In this document: one piece after another, positions 35,998 through 43,892 of the stretch
Numbering within the stretch: position 1 is the stretch's first letter
How the letters are laid out: each line of letters starts with the position of its first letter
Assembly (NCBI GenBank): GCA_036268615.1
Contig: DATATV010000044.1
Span: 13,754 to 77,753 of the forward strand
Origin: DATATV01 sp036268615
GTDB taxonomy: Bacteria; Actinomycetota; Actinomycetes; Mycobacteriales; Pseudonocardiaceae
DNA length: 64,000 nt
Direction: 5' to 3'
The notes under the pieces: model-generated
Databases searched by the model: none
Told to the model about the DNA's origin: nothing
What the model saw: the letters and a program-made list of their open reading frames with translations, nothing else
Program-made: the position numbers and the translations under genes

Positions 35998-36803
35998 CGG
36001 GCCTCCCGCAGCGCCCGGGACGCGCGCACGTGCTCGTCGACCAGGCCGGCGAGGTCGGGCTGCTCGATCAGCGACAGGTGCCGGACCCGGGGCAGCACCT
36101 GCAGCCCGGCGCTGGGGATCGCCTCGGCCAGCGCCGCGGCCATGGCCGGCGGGGTGGCGTAGTCGTGCTCGCCGACCAGGACCAGCGTGCTCGCGGTGAT
36201 CGAGGGCAGCAGCGCCCGCGAGTCCAACTCGCCCATCGCCACCGAGGCGGCCGCGTGCGCCTTCGAGTCGGTGCGCAGGAAGATGTCGGACACGCGGCCG
36301 ACCTCGGTCGGGTTCGCCGCCCGGAACTCCTCGGAGAACCAGCGGTCCACCTGGAAGGTGAGCTGCTTGGGCCGGGGCACCCCGGCGGCCTTCTCGGCGC
36401 GCTCGGTCCACGCGGTCCGGGCCTTCGGGCCGTACCAGGCGGTCGTGTCGGCCAGCACCAGCGAGCGGACCCGGTCGGGGAAGCGGCCGGCGAGGGTCAT
36501 CGCCACGCTGCCACCCATCGACATGCCCAGCAGGTGCACCGAGGGCAGGTCCAGCGCGTCCAGCATGGCGACCACGTCGTCGGCCAGGTCGGCGATGCTG
36601 AACGGCCGGCCGTCCCAGTCGCTCCGGCCGTGCCCGCGCAGATCAGGGGTGATCATGTCGACCGGGTCGGTGAACCGCTCGGCCAGCGGCGCCCACAACT
36701 CGCCGGCCAGCGCCAGCGGGTGCAGCAGGACGAGGGGTTCGCCGCTGCCCTGGCGCAGCAGCGACAGCGGGCCGGCGGTCTGCCGGGTGGCGGTGGTGGT
36801 CAT
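35994..36803 (-). CDS. Alpha/beta hydrolase, 3-oxoadipate enol-lactonase-like
   Basis: A 269-residue cytosolic alpha/beta hydrolase. It has LVLLHPLALAGELW (oxyanion region with HPL, not HG), TPDLRGHGRSD, the nucleophile S in GMSMGG (about residue 94), an acid in VGEHDYATP and a histidine in RVRHLSLIEQP. The pattern resembles PcaD enol-lactonases and C-C bond or ester hydrolases of aromatic pathways. It lies between the amidohydrolase and the molybdenum hydroxylase with four-base overlaps on both sides, so it should process an intermediate of the same pathway. The exact bond cleaved is unknown. Confidence 0.8.
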   Translation of the reverse strand: MTTTATRQTAGPLSLLRQGSGEPLVLLHPLALAGELWAPLAERFTDPVDMITPDLRGHGRSDWDGRPFSIADLADDVVAMLDALDLPSVHLLGMSMGGSVAMTLAGRFPDRVRSLVLADTTAWYGPKARTAWTERAEKAAGVPRPKQLTFQVDRWFSEEFRAANPTEVGRVSDIFLRTDSKAHAAASVAMGELDSRALLPSITASTLVLVGEHDYATPPAMAAALAEAIPSAGLQVLPRVRHLSLIEQPDLAGLVDEHVRASRALREAR

Positions 36804-37810
36804 GCGTTCCTCCCGAACAGTGCGACCGAGTTGTCCCGCAGGATCGCCGGCACGGCGGCCTCGTCGAGCCCCGCCGACCGGACCGTCCGCACCGGCTGCG
36901 GGTCGCCGAGCGCGAACGGGTAGTCGCTGCCCAGCAGCACCCGCTCGGCTCCGGTCAGGCCGACCAGGAAGGCGATGGCCTGCTCCGACATGCCGACCGT
37001 GTCGTAGTAGAAGTCCGGCAGGTAGGCCGAGGGCCGGCCGCGCTCCAACTCGCCGGCGAACGCCTCCTTGGTGCGGTAGCCGCCGTCCAACCGGGCCGCC
37101 TGGTAGGGCAGGAAGCCGCCGCCGTGCACCAGCACGACGCGTAGCCCCGGGTGCCGGTCCAGCAGGCCGTGCAGGATCAGCTGGCTGACCGCGATGGAGT
37201 TGTCCACCAGCCGGCCGTGCACGTTGCCCATGCTGCCGATGGTGCTCAGCGCGCCGGACGGGCCGCAGGTAGGCGGGTGCAGCACCACCGGGATGCGCTG
37301 TTGTTCCGCGACCGTCCAGAGTGGATCGAGCAGTTTGTCATGCAGTTCCGGGGCGTCCTGCGGGTTGGTGTTGAGGATCACGCCGGCGATCTCCGGCCGG
37401 GCGTGGAGCTCGGCCAGGTCGGCCGCGGCCTGCTCGCCGTCAGCAAGGTCCACACTGGCCAACGCGACCGTGCCCAACTCCACCGCGGCGGCGCACATCG
37501 CGTCGTTCAGCCGCCGCGTCCAACTCCTGGCCTCGCCGGCCGCGGCGAACCGGCCGGACTGGATGTCCATCCAGGGAGAGAGGATCTGCCTGGTGATGCC
37601 CGTTTCCGACAGGTACCTGCGACGTGGTCCCGGCTCGATCATCCGGGGCCGGATCGGTCGGGTGTCGCCCATCCCGGGCACCGACACCACCCAGCCCTCG
37701 TCGGTCCGGCTCGCCGAGAACCCACTGACTCCGGTGTCGGACAGTTCGGTCAGCAGGGACAACGGCACGATGTGCGCATGGGTGTCGATCACGTCAACGT
37801 CGTCGGTCAC
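36800..37810 (-). CDS. ACMSD-type amidohydrolase/decarboxylase
   Basis: A 336-residue amidohydrolase of the Amidohydro_2 (ACMSD/gamma-resorcylate decarboxylase) family. The N-terminal metal motif is DTHAHIV, followed by VVLHPPTCG, VLVHGGGFLPYQ and the catalytic aspartate in LLGSDYPF. Such enzymes decarboxylate or hydrolyse aromatic or muconic-type acids without oxygen. It is the first gene of the minus-strand catabolic unit. GTG 37810 is used. The nearest ribosome-like GGGGAG is about 17 bases away, so a later GTG at 37792 (V before IDTHAH) cannot be excluded. It shares a divergent control region with ubiX. Confidence 0.8.
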   Translation of the reverse strand: MTDDVDVIDTHAHIVPLSLLTELSDTGVSGFSASRTDEGWVVSVPGMGDTRPIRPRMIEPGPRRRYLSETGITRQILSPWMDIQSGRFAAAGEARSWTRRLNDAMCAAAVELGTVALASVDLADGEQAAADLAELHARPEIAGVILNTNPQDAPELHDKLLDPLWTVAEQQRIPVVLHPPTCGPSGALSTIGSMGNVHGRLVDNSIAVSQLILHGLLDRHPGLRVVLVHGGGFLPYQAARLDGGYRTKEAFAGELERGRPSAYLPDFYYDTVGMSEQAIAFLVGLTGAERVLLGSDYPFALGDPQPVRTVRSAGLDEAAVPAILRDNSVALFGRNA

Positions 37811-37882
37811 GCAGCTGACGCTAGGTTTCTCCCCGGGGCCCGACCAGCGCGCTTTGCTGGGGTCGTCGGTAAGCAGAGCTAA

Positions 37883-37895
37883 CAGCACGGTGCTG
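37883..37895. promoter_or_regulatory. Operator candidate between amidohydrolase and ubiX
   Basis: Perfect 13-bp palindrome CAGCAC-G-GTGCTG in the 154-base divergent gap. Likely regulators are the LysR or GntR proteins encoded just downstream. Confidence 0.4.
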
Positions 37896-37964
37896 GCAAT
37901 ACTGGTGGCGGCGTGATGGCATGACGGTGAGGCGACGGTGCGGAGTGCGGCGGAGGTCGGTGGC

Positions 37965-38588
37965 GTGAGCGGTTCGACGGGTACGGCGGTTCGACGCAGA
38001 CGGGTGGTCGTGGCGATCACCGGTGCGAGCGGCGCGAGCATCGGCCTGCGCATCCTCGAACTGCTCGCCGACCTGCCGGATGTCGAGGTCCACCTGGTCG
38101 TGTCCAAGTCCGGGCTGGTCACCCTGCGGCACGAGTGCGGGGTGTCGCCGGCCGAGGTCCGGCAGCTGGCCGACGTGTACCACCGCGCCGCGGCTGTCGG
38201 TGCCAGCATCGCCTCGGGCTCCTACCCGGTGGACGCGATGCTGGTCGCGCCTTGCTCGATCAAGACGTTGTCGGCGATCGCCACCGGTTACACCGACGAG
38301 TTGGTCAGCCGGGCCGCCGACGTGTGCCTGAAGGAGGGACGGCCGCTGCTGCTGATGGTCCGGGAGACCCCGCTGCACATCGGCCACCTCCGGTCGATGG
38401 TGGCCGTCGCCGAGGCGGGTGCGATCATCGCCCCACCGGTGCCGGCGTTCTATCCTCTGCCCAAGTCCGTTGAGGACATGATCGACCACACCGCTCGCCG
38501 GGCACTGGCCCGAGTGGGAATATCGGAGCTGGCTCCCGAGCCGTGGGACGGCGACGTGAACGGCCAGTTCGCTCGCGACCCGCGGTGA
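37965..38588 (+). CDS. ubiX: UbiX/Pad1-family flavin prenyltransferase
   Basis: A 207-residue flavoprotein of the UbiX family, which makes prenylated FMN for UbiD-type decarboxylases. It has AITGASGASIG at the FMN phosphate site, CSIKTLSAIATGYTDELVSRAADV with the family signature, and RETPLHIGHLRSM. Length is normal. GTG 37965 was chosen because GGAGG is eight bases upstream. GTG 37938 would add nine residues. No ubiD gene is present in the window, so its partner is elsewhere, or its product serves a decarboxylase outside this region. It is divergent from the catabolic unit and upstream of the LysR gene. Confidence 0.87.
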   Translation: MSGSTGTAVRRRRVVVAITGASGASIGLRILELLADLPDVEVHLVVSKSGLVTLRHECGVSPAEVRQLADVYHRAAAVGASIASGSYPVDAMLVAPCSIKTLSAIATGYTDELVSRAADVCLKEGRPLLLMVRETPLHIGHLRSMVAVAEAGAIIAPPVPAFYPLPKSVEDMIDHTARRALARVGISELAPEPWDGDVNGQFARDPR

Positions 38589-38616
38589 CGGGGCCGACGG
38601 GCCGGAGGGAACACGG

Positions 38617-39522
38617 GTGCTGGAGGTACGGCGGCTGCAGATCTTCGCCGCGGTGGCCGAACGCGGGTCGTTCACCGCGGCGGCCGAAGCCCTGTTCATG
38701 ACGCACTCGGCGGTCTCCCAGCAGATGGCCCTGCTGGAACGACAACTCGGCGTGCCGCTGATGATCCGGGGTCCGCGCGGCATCGAGCTGACCGAGCCCG
38801 GCCGGCTGCTGGCCGAGCGCAGCACCGGGCTGCTGGGCACGATGGCCAGCATCGAGCAGGAGATGCACGACATCAAGGTGCGACACGTGGCCGTCCGGCT
38901 CGGCGCGTTCCCGACCGCGGCCGCCGACCTGATCCCGAGGGTGATCAGCGAGTTCGGCCGGCGGCATCCGGAGACGAAGGTCGTACTGCACTCCGCGCAC
39001 GCCGCCGACATGCCGGCGGCGTTGCGGGAGAGCGTCATCCACCTCGGTCTGGTCTGGGACTACGATTTCCTGCCACGCACGGTGCCGCCGGACATCGAGT
39101 ACCTGCCACTGGTGGACGACCCGCTGTTCGTGTTGCTGCGCAACGACCATCCACTCGCCGGGGAGTCCGAAGTGGACCTTCTGGAGTTCGCCGGGGAAAC
39201 CTGGGTGATCCGCGGGCACACCCCGCCCTACGACGAGGCGTTCACCACCATGTGCCGGCTGGCCGGGTTCGAGCCGCAGATCGGCTTCGTCACCGAGGAC
39301 TACCTGTCCGCCCAGGGACTCGTCGCGGCCGGCATCGGCGTCAGCGCGGCGCCCCGGCTCGCGCTGATCGCCGCCCGCCCGGACGTGGTCGCCGTGCCGA
39401 TCGCCGGCGTCGGGCCGCACCGGCGGATCGCCGCGGTACGACTGTTGAACTCGACGCACCCACCGGCGGCCCAACAGATGCTCTCGGTCCTGCGGGACGT
39501 GGCGACGGCGGTGTCGGAATGA
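38617..39522 (+). CDS. LysR-type transcriptional regulator
   Basis: A 301-residue LysR regulator. The winged helix-turn-helix (RRLQIFAAVAERGSFTAAAEAL, HSAVSQQMALLERQLG) covers residues 4-60. The two-lobed effector domain follows (about 90-295). GTG 38617 has GGAGGGA about eight bases upstream. It probably controls ubiX and the divergent catabolic genes in response to an aromatic acid. Its stop overlaps the start of a GntR gene, so two regulators are made from one message. Confidence 0.87.
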   Translation: MLEVRRLQIFAAVAERGSFTAAAEALFMTHSAVSQQMALLERQLGVPLMIRGPRGIELTEPGRLLAERSTGLLGTMASIEQEMHDIKVRHVAVRLGAFPTAAADLIPRVISEFGRRHPETKVVLHSAHAADMPAALRESVIHLGLVWDYDFLPRTVPPDIEYLPLVDDPLFVLLRNDHPLAGESEVDLLEFAGETWVIRGHTPPYDEAFTTMCRLAGFEPQIGFVTEDYLSAQGLVAAGIGVSAAPRLALIAARPDVVAVPIAGVGPHRRIAAVRLLNSTHPPAAQQMLSVLRDVATAVSE

Positions 39523-40250
39523 CCGCGCCCACCTCGCTGTCCGGCACCGACCTGCTGCGCCAGTTGCTGCACGGCGACGGCTCGGAGAGCTCGCTGGTCG
39601 ACCGCATCGTCGAGGACGTGGCCATGCGGATCATCGACGGCCGGCTGCTGCCCGGTGCCGACGTGAACTCGGTCGACCTGGCCAAGCAGTACGGCAGCAG
39701 CCGGACGCCGGTCCGCGAGGCGCTGCTCACCCTGCAACGGGTGGGCCTGGTGGACATCCCGGCCCGGCGCAGGCCACGGGTCGCGCCGGTGACGCTGACC
39801 CAGGTCCGGGAGCTCTACGAGGTGCGGGCGAGCCTGCACGGCCTGGTCAGCGAACTGATCGTGCGCAACCGGGACGACAGCGCGCTGGCCGTGCTGCACG
39901 AGTGGCACGTCCGGCTGCTCGCCGACGCCGACCGGGGGGACGTGGACGCCTACTTCTGGCACAACGTCGCCTTCCGGCTGGCCGAGGCGGAGGCGTCGGG
40001 CAACAACCAGCTGGCCAGGATGATCAGCTCGATCGGCCTGCGCACGCTGCAACTGCGGCACGTCAGCCTGTCGCTGCCCGGCCGGCTGCACCGCTCGGTG
40101 ACCGACCATGAGCGACTGCTCGCCGCGTACGCCGACCGGGACGCGGCCCTCGCCGTCGCGATCACCCGGTCGATCGTGCTCGGCGGCCTGCGTGCGATCG
40201 AGGCGTCCGGGTGGGCCGGGCTGAACGGCCACGACGTGGCGACCGCTTAG
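39519..40250 (+). CDS. GntR/FadR-family transcriptional regulator
   Basis: A 243-residue GntR regulator with winged helix-turn-helix at about residues 25-90 (RIIDGRLLPGADVNSVDLAKQYGSSRTPVREALLTLQRVGLV) and an all-helical FCD domain. In that domain the metal-site residues are present but diverged (FWHNVAFRLAEAE, SVTDHERLLAAY). It starts inside the LysR stop codon (ATGA) and is probably co-regulated with it. Its target may be the catabolic unit at 30.8-37.8 kb or the GTAGAC dyad near 55 kb. The latter is only a guess. Confidence 0.85.
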   Translation: MTAPTSLSGTDLLRQLLHGDGSESSLVDRIVEDVAMRIIDGRLLPGADVNSVDLAKQYGSSRTPVREALLTLQRVGLVDIPARRRPRVAPVTLTQVRELYEVRASLHGLVSELIVRNRDDSALAVLHEWHVRLLADADRGDVDAYFWHNVAFRLAEAEASGNNQLARMISSIGLRTLQLRHVSLSLPGRLHRSVTDHERLLAAYADRDAALAVAITRSIVLGGLRAIEASGWAGLNGHDVATA

Positions 40251-40268
40251 CCCGGCGTCCGGATCAGT

Positions 40269-41489
40269 TCACGAGGTGACGGTGACCAGGGTGCCGTACG
40301 GGTCCATCGTCCAGACCTGGGCGGCATTGCTGGTCGGCAGTTCCACACACCCGTTGCTCTGCGGGAAGCCGTAGGACCGGCGCACGTAGGCGTGCACCGC
40401 ATCGCCACCGTTGAAGTAGGCCACCCACTTGATGCCCGGGTCGACGTACTTCGAGCCGTCCACATTGGTGCCCGACATGGTGGTCGACGCGTAGCGCAGG
40501 TACACCGGGAAGGTGCCCTTCTGGGTGGTCGCGCCGGGCACGCCGGTGTTGGACGCGGTGGTGTAGATGACCTGGCCGTCGCGGTAGACCAGCAACTTCT
40601 CCGGCACGGTCTCGGTGGCCACCAGATAGTCGTACGGGTTCGGGCTGACCTGCCGGGCGGCCACCGCGTTGATCAGCGCGGTCCACACCTGCGGGCCGGC
40701 GACGCCGTCCATCTTCATCCCGTGCACGTTCTGGAACGCCATGATCGCGCCCTTGTCCATCGTGTTGGCCGTGCCCGGCGCCCACAGCGCGCGCAGCGTG
40801 TCGGGCACCGTCGGCCACGTCCAGGCGAGCGTGCCGGGCAGCGCGGACGTGCTCACCGCATTGGCCGAGGTGGGCTCCGTGGCCAGGCCGGTGGCCGCCG
40901 TCGACTTGGCGGCCGGCGGTGTCGCCGGGGTGAGGCTGAAGGGCAGGTAGTTCAGCTCGGCGAGCATCTGCTCGACCCGGGCCTGGCTGCCTGCCTCGAC
41001 CTGGAACGAACTCGTGGTCGCCTGGGCCGAGGCGGTCTTCAGGCCGTTGACCGTCGTGGTCGCGCCGGCCGGCACGTTCACCGTCTCGGTGGACCAGGGC
41101 ATCCAGCCGCCGGTGGGCAGGAAGGCCATCGTCGAACCGTGCCGGGTCCACGTCCCGGCCACGTCCGGATTGAGCGTCGGCGCGGGCGTCGCCGCGGTGA
41201 TCGGCAGCGAGTAGTTGACCGTCAGTGTCGCGTCGGTGGCGACTCCGGTGGCCCCGGCGGCCGGGCTGATCGAGGTGACCGCGAGCGCGACCGGCACCGT
41301 CGACGTGGTCGCCTGGGTCGACTTCGGTGCCGGACTGCCCCCACCGCCCGGCTGCCCGGGCGGTCCGCCCGCGGCGTCGCTGCTCGATCCGCAGCCGGCG
41401 ACCAGAGCCGCTGTTCCGACAATGCCGAGCGCGACGGACACCAGTCGGGTCCATCTGCTCAACGACCGCATCTGCGAAGGCGCTGCCAT
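40269..41489 (-). CDS. Lipoprotein L,D-transpeptidase
   Basis: A 406-residue cell-wall enzyme. The signal ends in a lipobox, ALVAGC (about residue 27 from ATG 41489), followed by a G/P/S-rich linker. Ig-like domains (SPAAGATGVATDATLTVNYS; TWTRHGSTMAFLPTGGW) precede a peptidoglycan-binding-like segment (KGAIMAFQNVHGMKMDGVAG) and the YkuD catalytic domain. The active-site motif is H-x(n)-SNGCVELP, with asparagine instead of the common histidine of SHGC. It crosslinks meso-diaminopimelate residues (3-3 links). ATG 41489 or the in-frame ATG 41471 are equally possible starts, with no clear ribosome site. It converges on the GntR gene with only an 18-base gap. Confidence 0.82.
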   Translation of the reverse strand: MAAPSQMRSLSRWTRLVSVALGIVGTAALVAGCGSSSDAAGGPPGQPGGGGSPAPKSTQATTSTVPVALAVTSISPAAGATGVATDATLTVNYSLPITAATPAPTLNPDVAGTWTRHGSTMAFLPTGGWMPWSTETVNVPAGATTTVNGLKTASAQATTSSFQVEAGSQARVEQMLAELNYLPFSLTPATPPAAKSTAATGLATEPTSANAVSTSALPGTLAWTWPTVPDTLRALWAPGTANTMDKGAIMAFQNVHGMKMDGVAGPQVWTALINAVAARQVSPNPYDYLVATETVPEKLLVYRDGQVIYTTASNTGVPGATTQKGTFPVYLRYASTTMSGTNVDGSKYVDPGIKWVAYFNGGDAVHAYVRRSYGFPQSNGCVELPTSNAAQVWTMDPYGTLVTVTS

Positions 41490-41918
41490 CTGGGTGATCG
41501 CCCTGTTCTTTGTTGACTGAGGCAGACCGACCTGACGAGGAAACCTCAGGCTGGCAGCCGGGGACCGAGGGGGACGAAGGCCAGCGTATCGGGTGCCACC
41601 GACCATGATTGCCCGTTGCCCGTTTTCCCAGCATCTTGATAACTGATTGGAACGCGCGGCGGTCGAAAGATCACGGCCCGGGGCGCGTCGAAGGCACGGT
41701 TGATCATGTCCAGGGCTTGCGCGCGATCACCGGGCGCTGACCAGCCTGAGCGCGGGCCCGGCTCCGGTTCTGTGAACGGAAACCGGTAGGAGGCCGGTGA
41801 TCTGACCGATGTGGGGCGGCCCGTCGGCGCCTAGACAGGAAGGGCCGCCCCAACCCGGCGGTGTAGGCAGACCCATCGCGCAGCGCCGCGCAGCCCTCAC
41901 GACAATCGGAGCGTCACC
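41490..41918. other. 429-base divergent intergenic region
   Basis: No gene is seen here. It holds a TTGACTG at 41513-41519, a dyad CCGGTT/AACCGG (41764-41769 and 41781-41786), and a stem of 11 bp (TGGGGCGGCCC / GGGCCGCCCCA, 41812-41822 and 41842-41852) with a 19-base loop in the leader of the cutinase gene. It must carry promoters for both the L,D-transpeptidase and the cutinase. No strong -35/-10 pair stands out. Confidence 0.5.
41812..41852 (+). promoter_or_regulatory. Stem-loop in cutinase leader
   Basis: Perfect 11-bp inverted repeat with a 19-base loop, ending 66 bases before the cutinase GTG. It could be an mRNA-stabilising or attenuator structure. Confidence 0.35.
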
Positions 41919-42692
41919 GTGACATCGACGAATGAGTCCTCACCCGTCAGCTCGACCGGGCCGAAGCAAGGCCGCTTCCGGCGTCGGCTCGGCACCATGT
42001 TCGCGATCGCCGCCGTCGGCGGGCTCGTGCTCACCGCGGCCGCGGCCGTGCAGGCCAACGCCGTGGCCGCGCCGGGCAGCGGCTGTGCGCAGGTCGCCAT
42101 CATCACCGCGCGAGCCTCCGGCGAGGCGGCCGGCGAAGGCATCACCGGAGCGCTGGTGACCCAGATCGTGAACTCCAGCAGCCAGACCGTGAGCCGGGCC
42201 TCGGTGAGCTACCCGGCCACGCTGACCAACTACGCCAGCAGTTCGGCGCAGGGCGAGTCCGCGTTGCGTACCCAGCTGACCAACCAGGTCAGCTCCTGCC
42301 CCAACCAGAAGATCGTGCTGCTGGGCTACTCCCAGGGCGCGCAGGTCGTCGAGGACATTCTCAGCGGCGGCGGGGGCGGCTCGCTCGGCGCGACCACCGC
42401 ACCGGTGGCGGCGTCGGTCAGCAGTCACGTCACCGCGGTCGCGACATTCGGCGACCCTCGGCACGTCACCGGCCAGGCCTACGACCTGGGTACGTCCACG
42501 GTGAACGGCCTGTTCCCGCGGACGGCCACCGAGGTGCGCACGCTCAGCGCGTTCGCCTCGCGCATCCAGGCGTACTGCGACGCGAACGACGAGTTCTGCG
42601 CCAGCGGCCTCAGCCTTGAGGTGCACCTCACCTACCTCAACCGCTACCAGACCGCGGCGACCAACTTCGTCCTCGGCAAGATCGGGGGCTGA
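41919..42692 (+). CDS. Secreted cutinase-family esterase
   Basis: A 257-residue secreted serine esterase of the cutinase family (lipids, polyesters). The signal peptide spans about residues 24-50 (RRRLGTMFAIAAVGGL...AVAAPGSG). The mature enzyme has the family start CAQVAIITARASGEAAGEG, the nucleophile in LLGYSQGAQVV, FGDPRHV, the acid region YCDANDEFC and the histidine in LEVHLTYL. Four cysteines match the two usual disulfides. GTG 41919 gives a basic n-region. A very strong hairpin follows the stop, so it is a single-gene transcript. Confidence 0.86.
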   Translation: MTSTNESSPVSSTGPKQGRFRRRLGTMFAIAAVGGLVLTAAAAVQANAVAAPGSGCAQVAIITARASGEAAGEGITGALVTQIVNSSSQTVSRASVSYPATLTNYASSSAQGESALRTQLTNQVSSCPNQKIVLLGYSQGAQVVEDILSGGGGGSLGATTAPVAASVSSHVTAVATFGDPRHVTGQAYDLGTSTVNGLFPRTATEVRTLSAFASRIQAYCDANDEFCASGLSLEVHLTYLNRYQTAATNFVLGKIGG

Positions 42693-42694
42693 GC

Positions 42695-42755
42695 CGACCT
42701 CCGCGGGCCGGGACGGGGATCGCTCCCTGTCCCGGCCCGATGGCCGCGGAGGTCG
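42695..42755. terminator. Large two-stem terminator after cutinase
   Basis: Outer perfect stem of 12 bp (CGACCTCCGCGG / CCGCGGAGGTCG) encloses an inner stem CCGGGACGGG / CCCTGTCCCGG with one mismatch. It starts three bases after the cutinase stop. Confidence 0.65.
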
Positions 42756-43122
42756 CCGCCGGCGCTTCCCCGGTCGGGATGTGCATCTGGAACCGGGCGG
42801 TCGGCGCGGGTCGGCGTCGACCGAGTGGGCGGCCATCGCGGCCACCGTTCCGCGTGACGCTCGGCCGGTCGTCCGGGGTCACGTCGACAACCTCGGCAGT
42901 CCACCTGATCGTGTCCGCCGGCAGCGAGCGCGGCAGGATGTCCCGTAGCGCGGTCCGGTCCACCTCTGGCCGGGTTCCTCATGCAGGTCAAGCGTTCCGC
43001 CCTGGTTGCGGGCGTTCGGCGAGGCCCCCGGCTCGTGGCTGGTCGCCGGGATGCCGCGGGTGTGCAGGACGCAGGCCGCCGAGGCCTGCGCCGACGATGG
43101 CGATCCGGAGCTTCGCGTCCAT
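42756..43122 (-). pseudogene. Decayed FAD-dependent monooxygenase (TetX-like)
   Basis: Reading from ATG 43122 gives the Rossmann start DAKLRIAIVGAGLGGL. One frame change then gives ACVLHTRGIPATSHEPGAS and NARNQGGTLDLHEEPGQ. A second change gives VDRTALRDILPRSLPADTIRW and VVDVTPDD. These are consecutive parts of a TetX/aromatic-ring FAD monooxygenase, but about 60 residues between the second and third blocks and the whole C-terminal two thirds are missing. At least two frameshifts plus an internal deletion and truncation make a functional product impossible. It sits on the same strand as the TetR remnant, the usual regulator partner. Confidence 0.7.
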
Positions 43123-43154
43123 AGTGGAGTCCCCGGTGCTGTCGGTCGGCGTCG

Positions 43155-43620
43155 TCACTCGGGTCGAGGGGTGACCAGGACGCCGTTGGTCAGCACTCGG
43201 ATGCCGCAGTCCAGGCGTGCCGGTCCGGTGCCGGAGAACAGCTCCGACGTGACGGCGGCGATGTGCGGATGCCCGGAGCCGACGGAGCCGGGCACCGCCG
43301 CCCGCGGGGCGTGGTCCGCGTCCGGTGGGGTGGACTTGCCGCGGCTGCCTTGCCCGGCCCCCGTCGCGGTGGCCAGTTGCAGCAGCAGGTCGACCGCCCA
43401 GGCCGCCCGGTCGGCGGATACGCCACCCCCGGCGAGCCGACCGAGGATCTGGTCGAGCAGGGCCAGGTAGCGCGGCCGGCCGGGTCTTCCAGCACCCGGG
43501 CCAGGCCCGGGTGCTGGAAGAGTACGAACGGGTACGAGCTGAGCACCCGCGCCAGCCGGCGTCAGGTGTCGCCGGGGACGATCCCGCCCCTGCTCAGCGT
43601 GGGTTTGGCCGGTCACTCCC
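43155..43620 (-). pseudogene. Truncated, frameshifted TetR-family regulator
   Basis: The C-terminal part reads YLALLDQILGRLAGGGVSAD, RAAWAVDLLLQLATATGAG, HIAAVTSELFSGTGPARLD and CGIRVLTNGVLVTPRPE, the typical ligand domain of TetR regulators that sit beside TetX-like oxidoreductases. The preceding helix LSSYPFVLFQHPGLARVL is in another frame. The N-terminal DNA-binding domain is not found upstream. The frame break lies at a perfect 37-bp palindrome (43485-43521). The protein cannot bind DNA as it stands. Confidence 0.65.
43485..43521. repeat. Perfect inverted repeat, 18-bp arms, 1-base centre
   Basis: Arms TCTTCCAGCACCCGGGCC (43485-43502) and its exact reverse complement (43504-43521) around a single A. 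It coincides with the frame break in the TetR remnant. It could form a cruciform and may have arisen by template-switch repair. Confidence 0.85.
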
Positions 43621-43892
43621 TGCGGCTGGGGGCGGGACTTCCCCGAGGCATGACCCGACTCTGCCGAACAAGGTTCGTTGGTCGGGGCATGGTCGAAATC
43701 ACCTTCGACCGGGTACTCCACGGAACGGCGTGTCGACGCGTTTCACAGTCGTGGGTAAGAAGTCGCCGCGCCAGGTCAGTTCAGAGCGAAGGGTGGAAGG
43801 CAAGGAGGGTTGATCGACCCGACTGCGGCCCCGCTTGGCCTGCCTGTTTCGGGACGCCGCTGTCCCGGTCCCCGGTGTGAGAGGTGTTCTGT

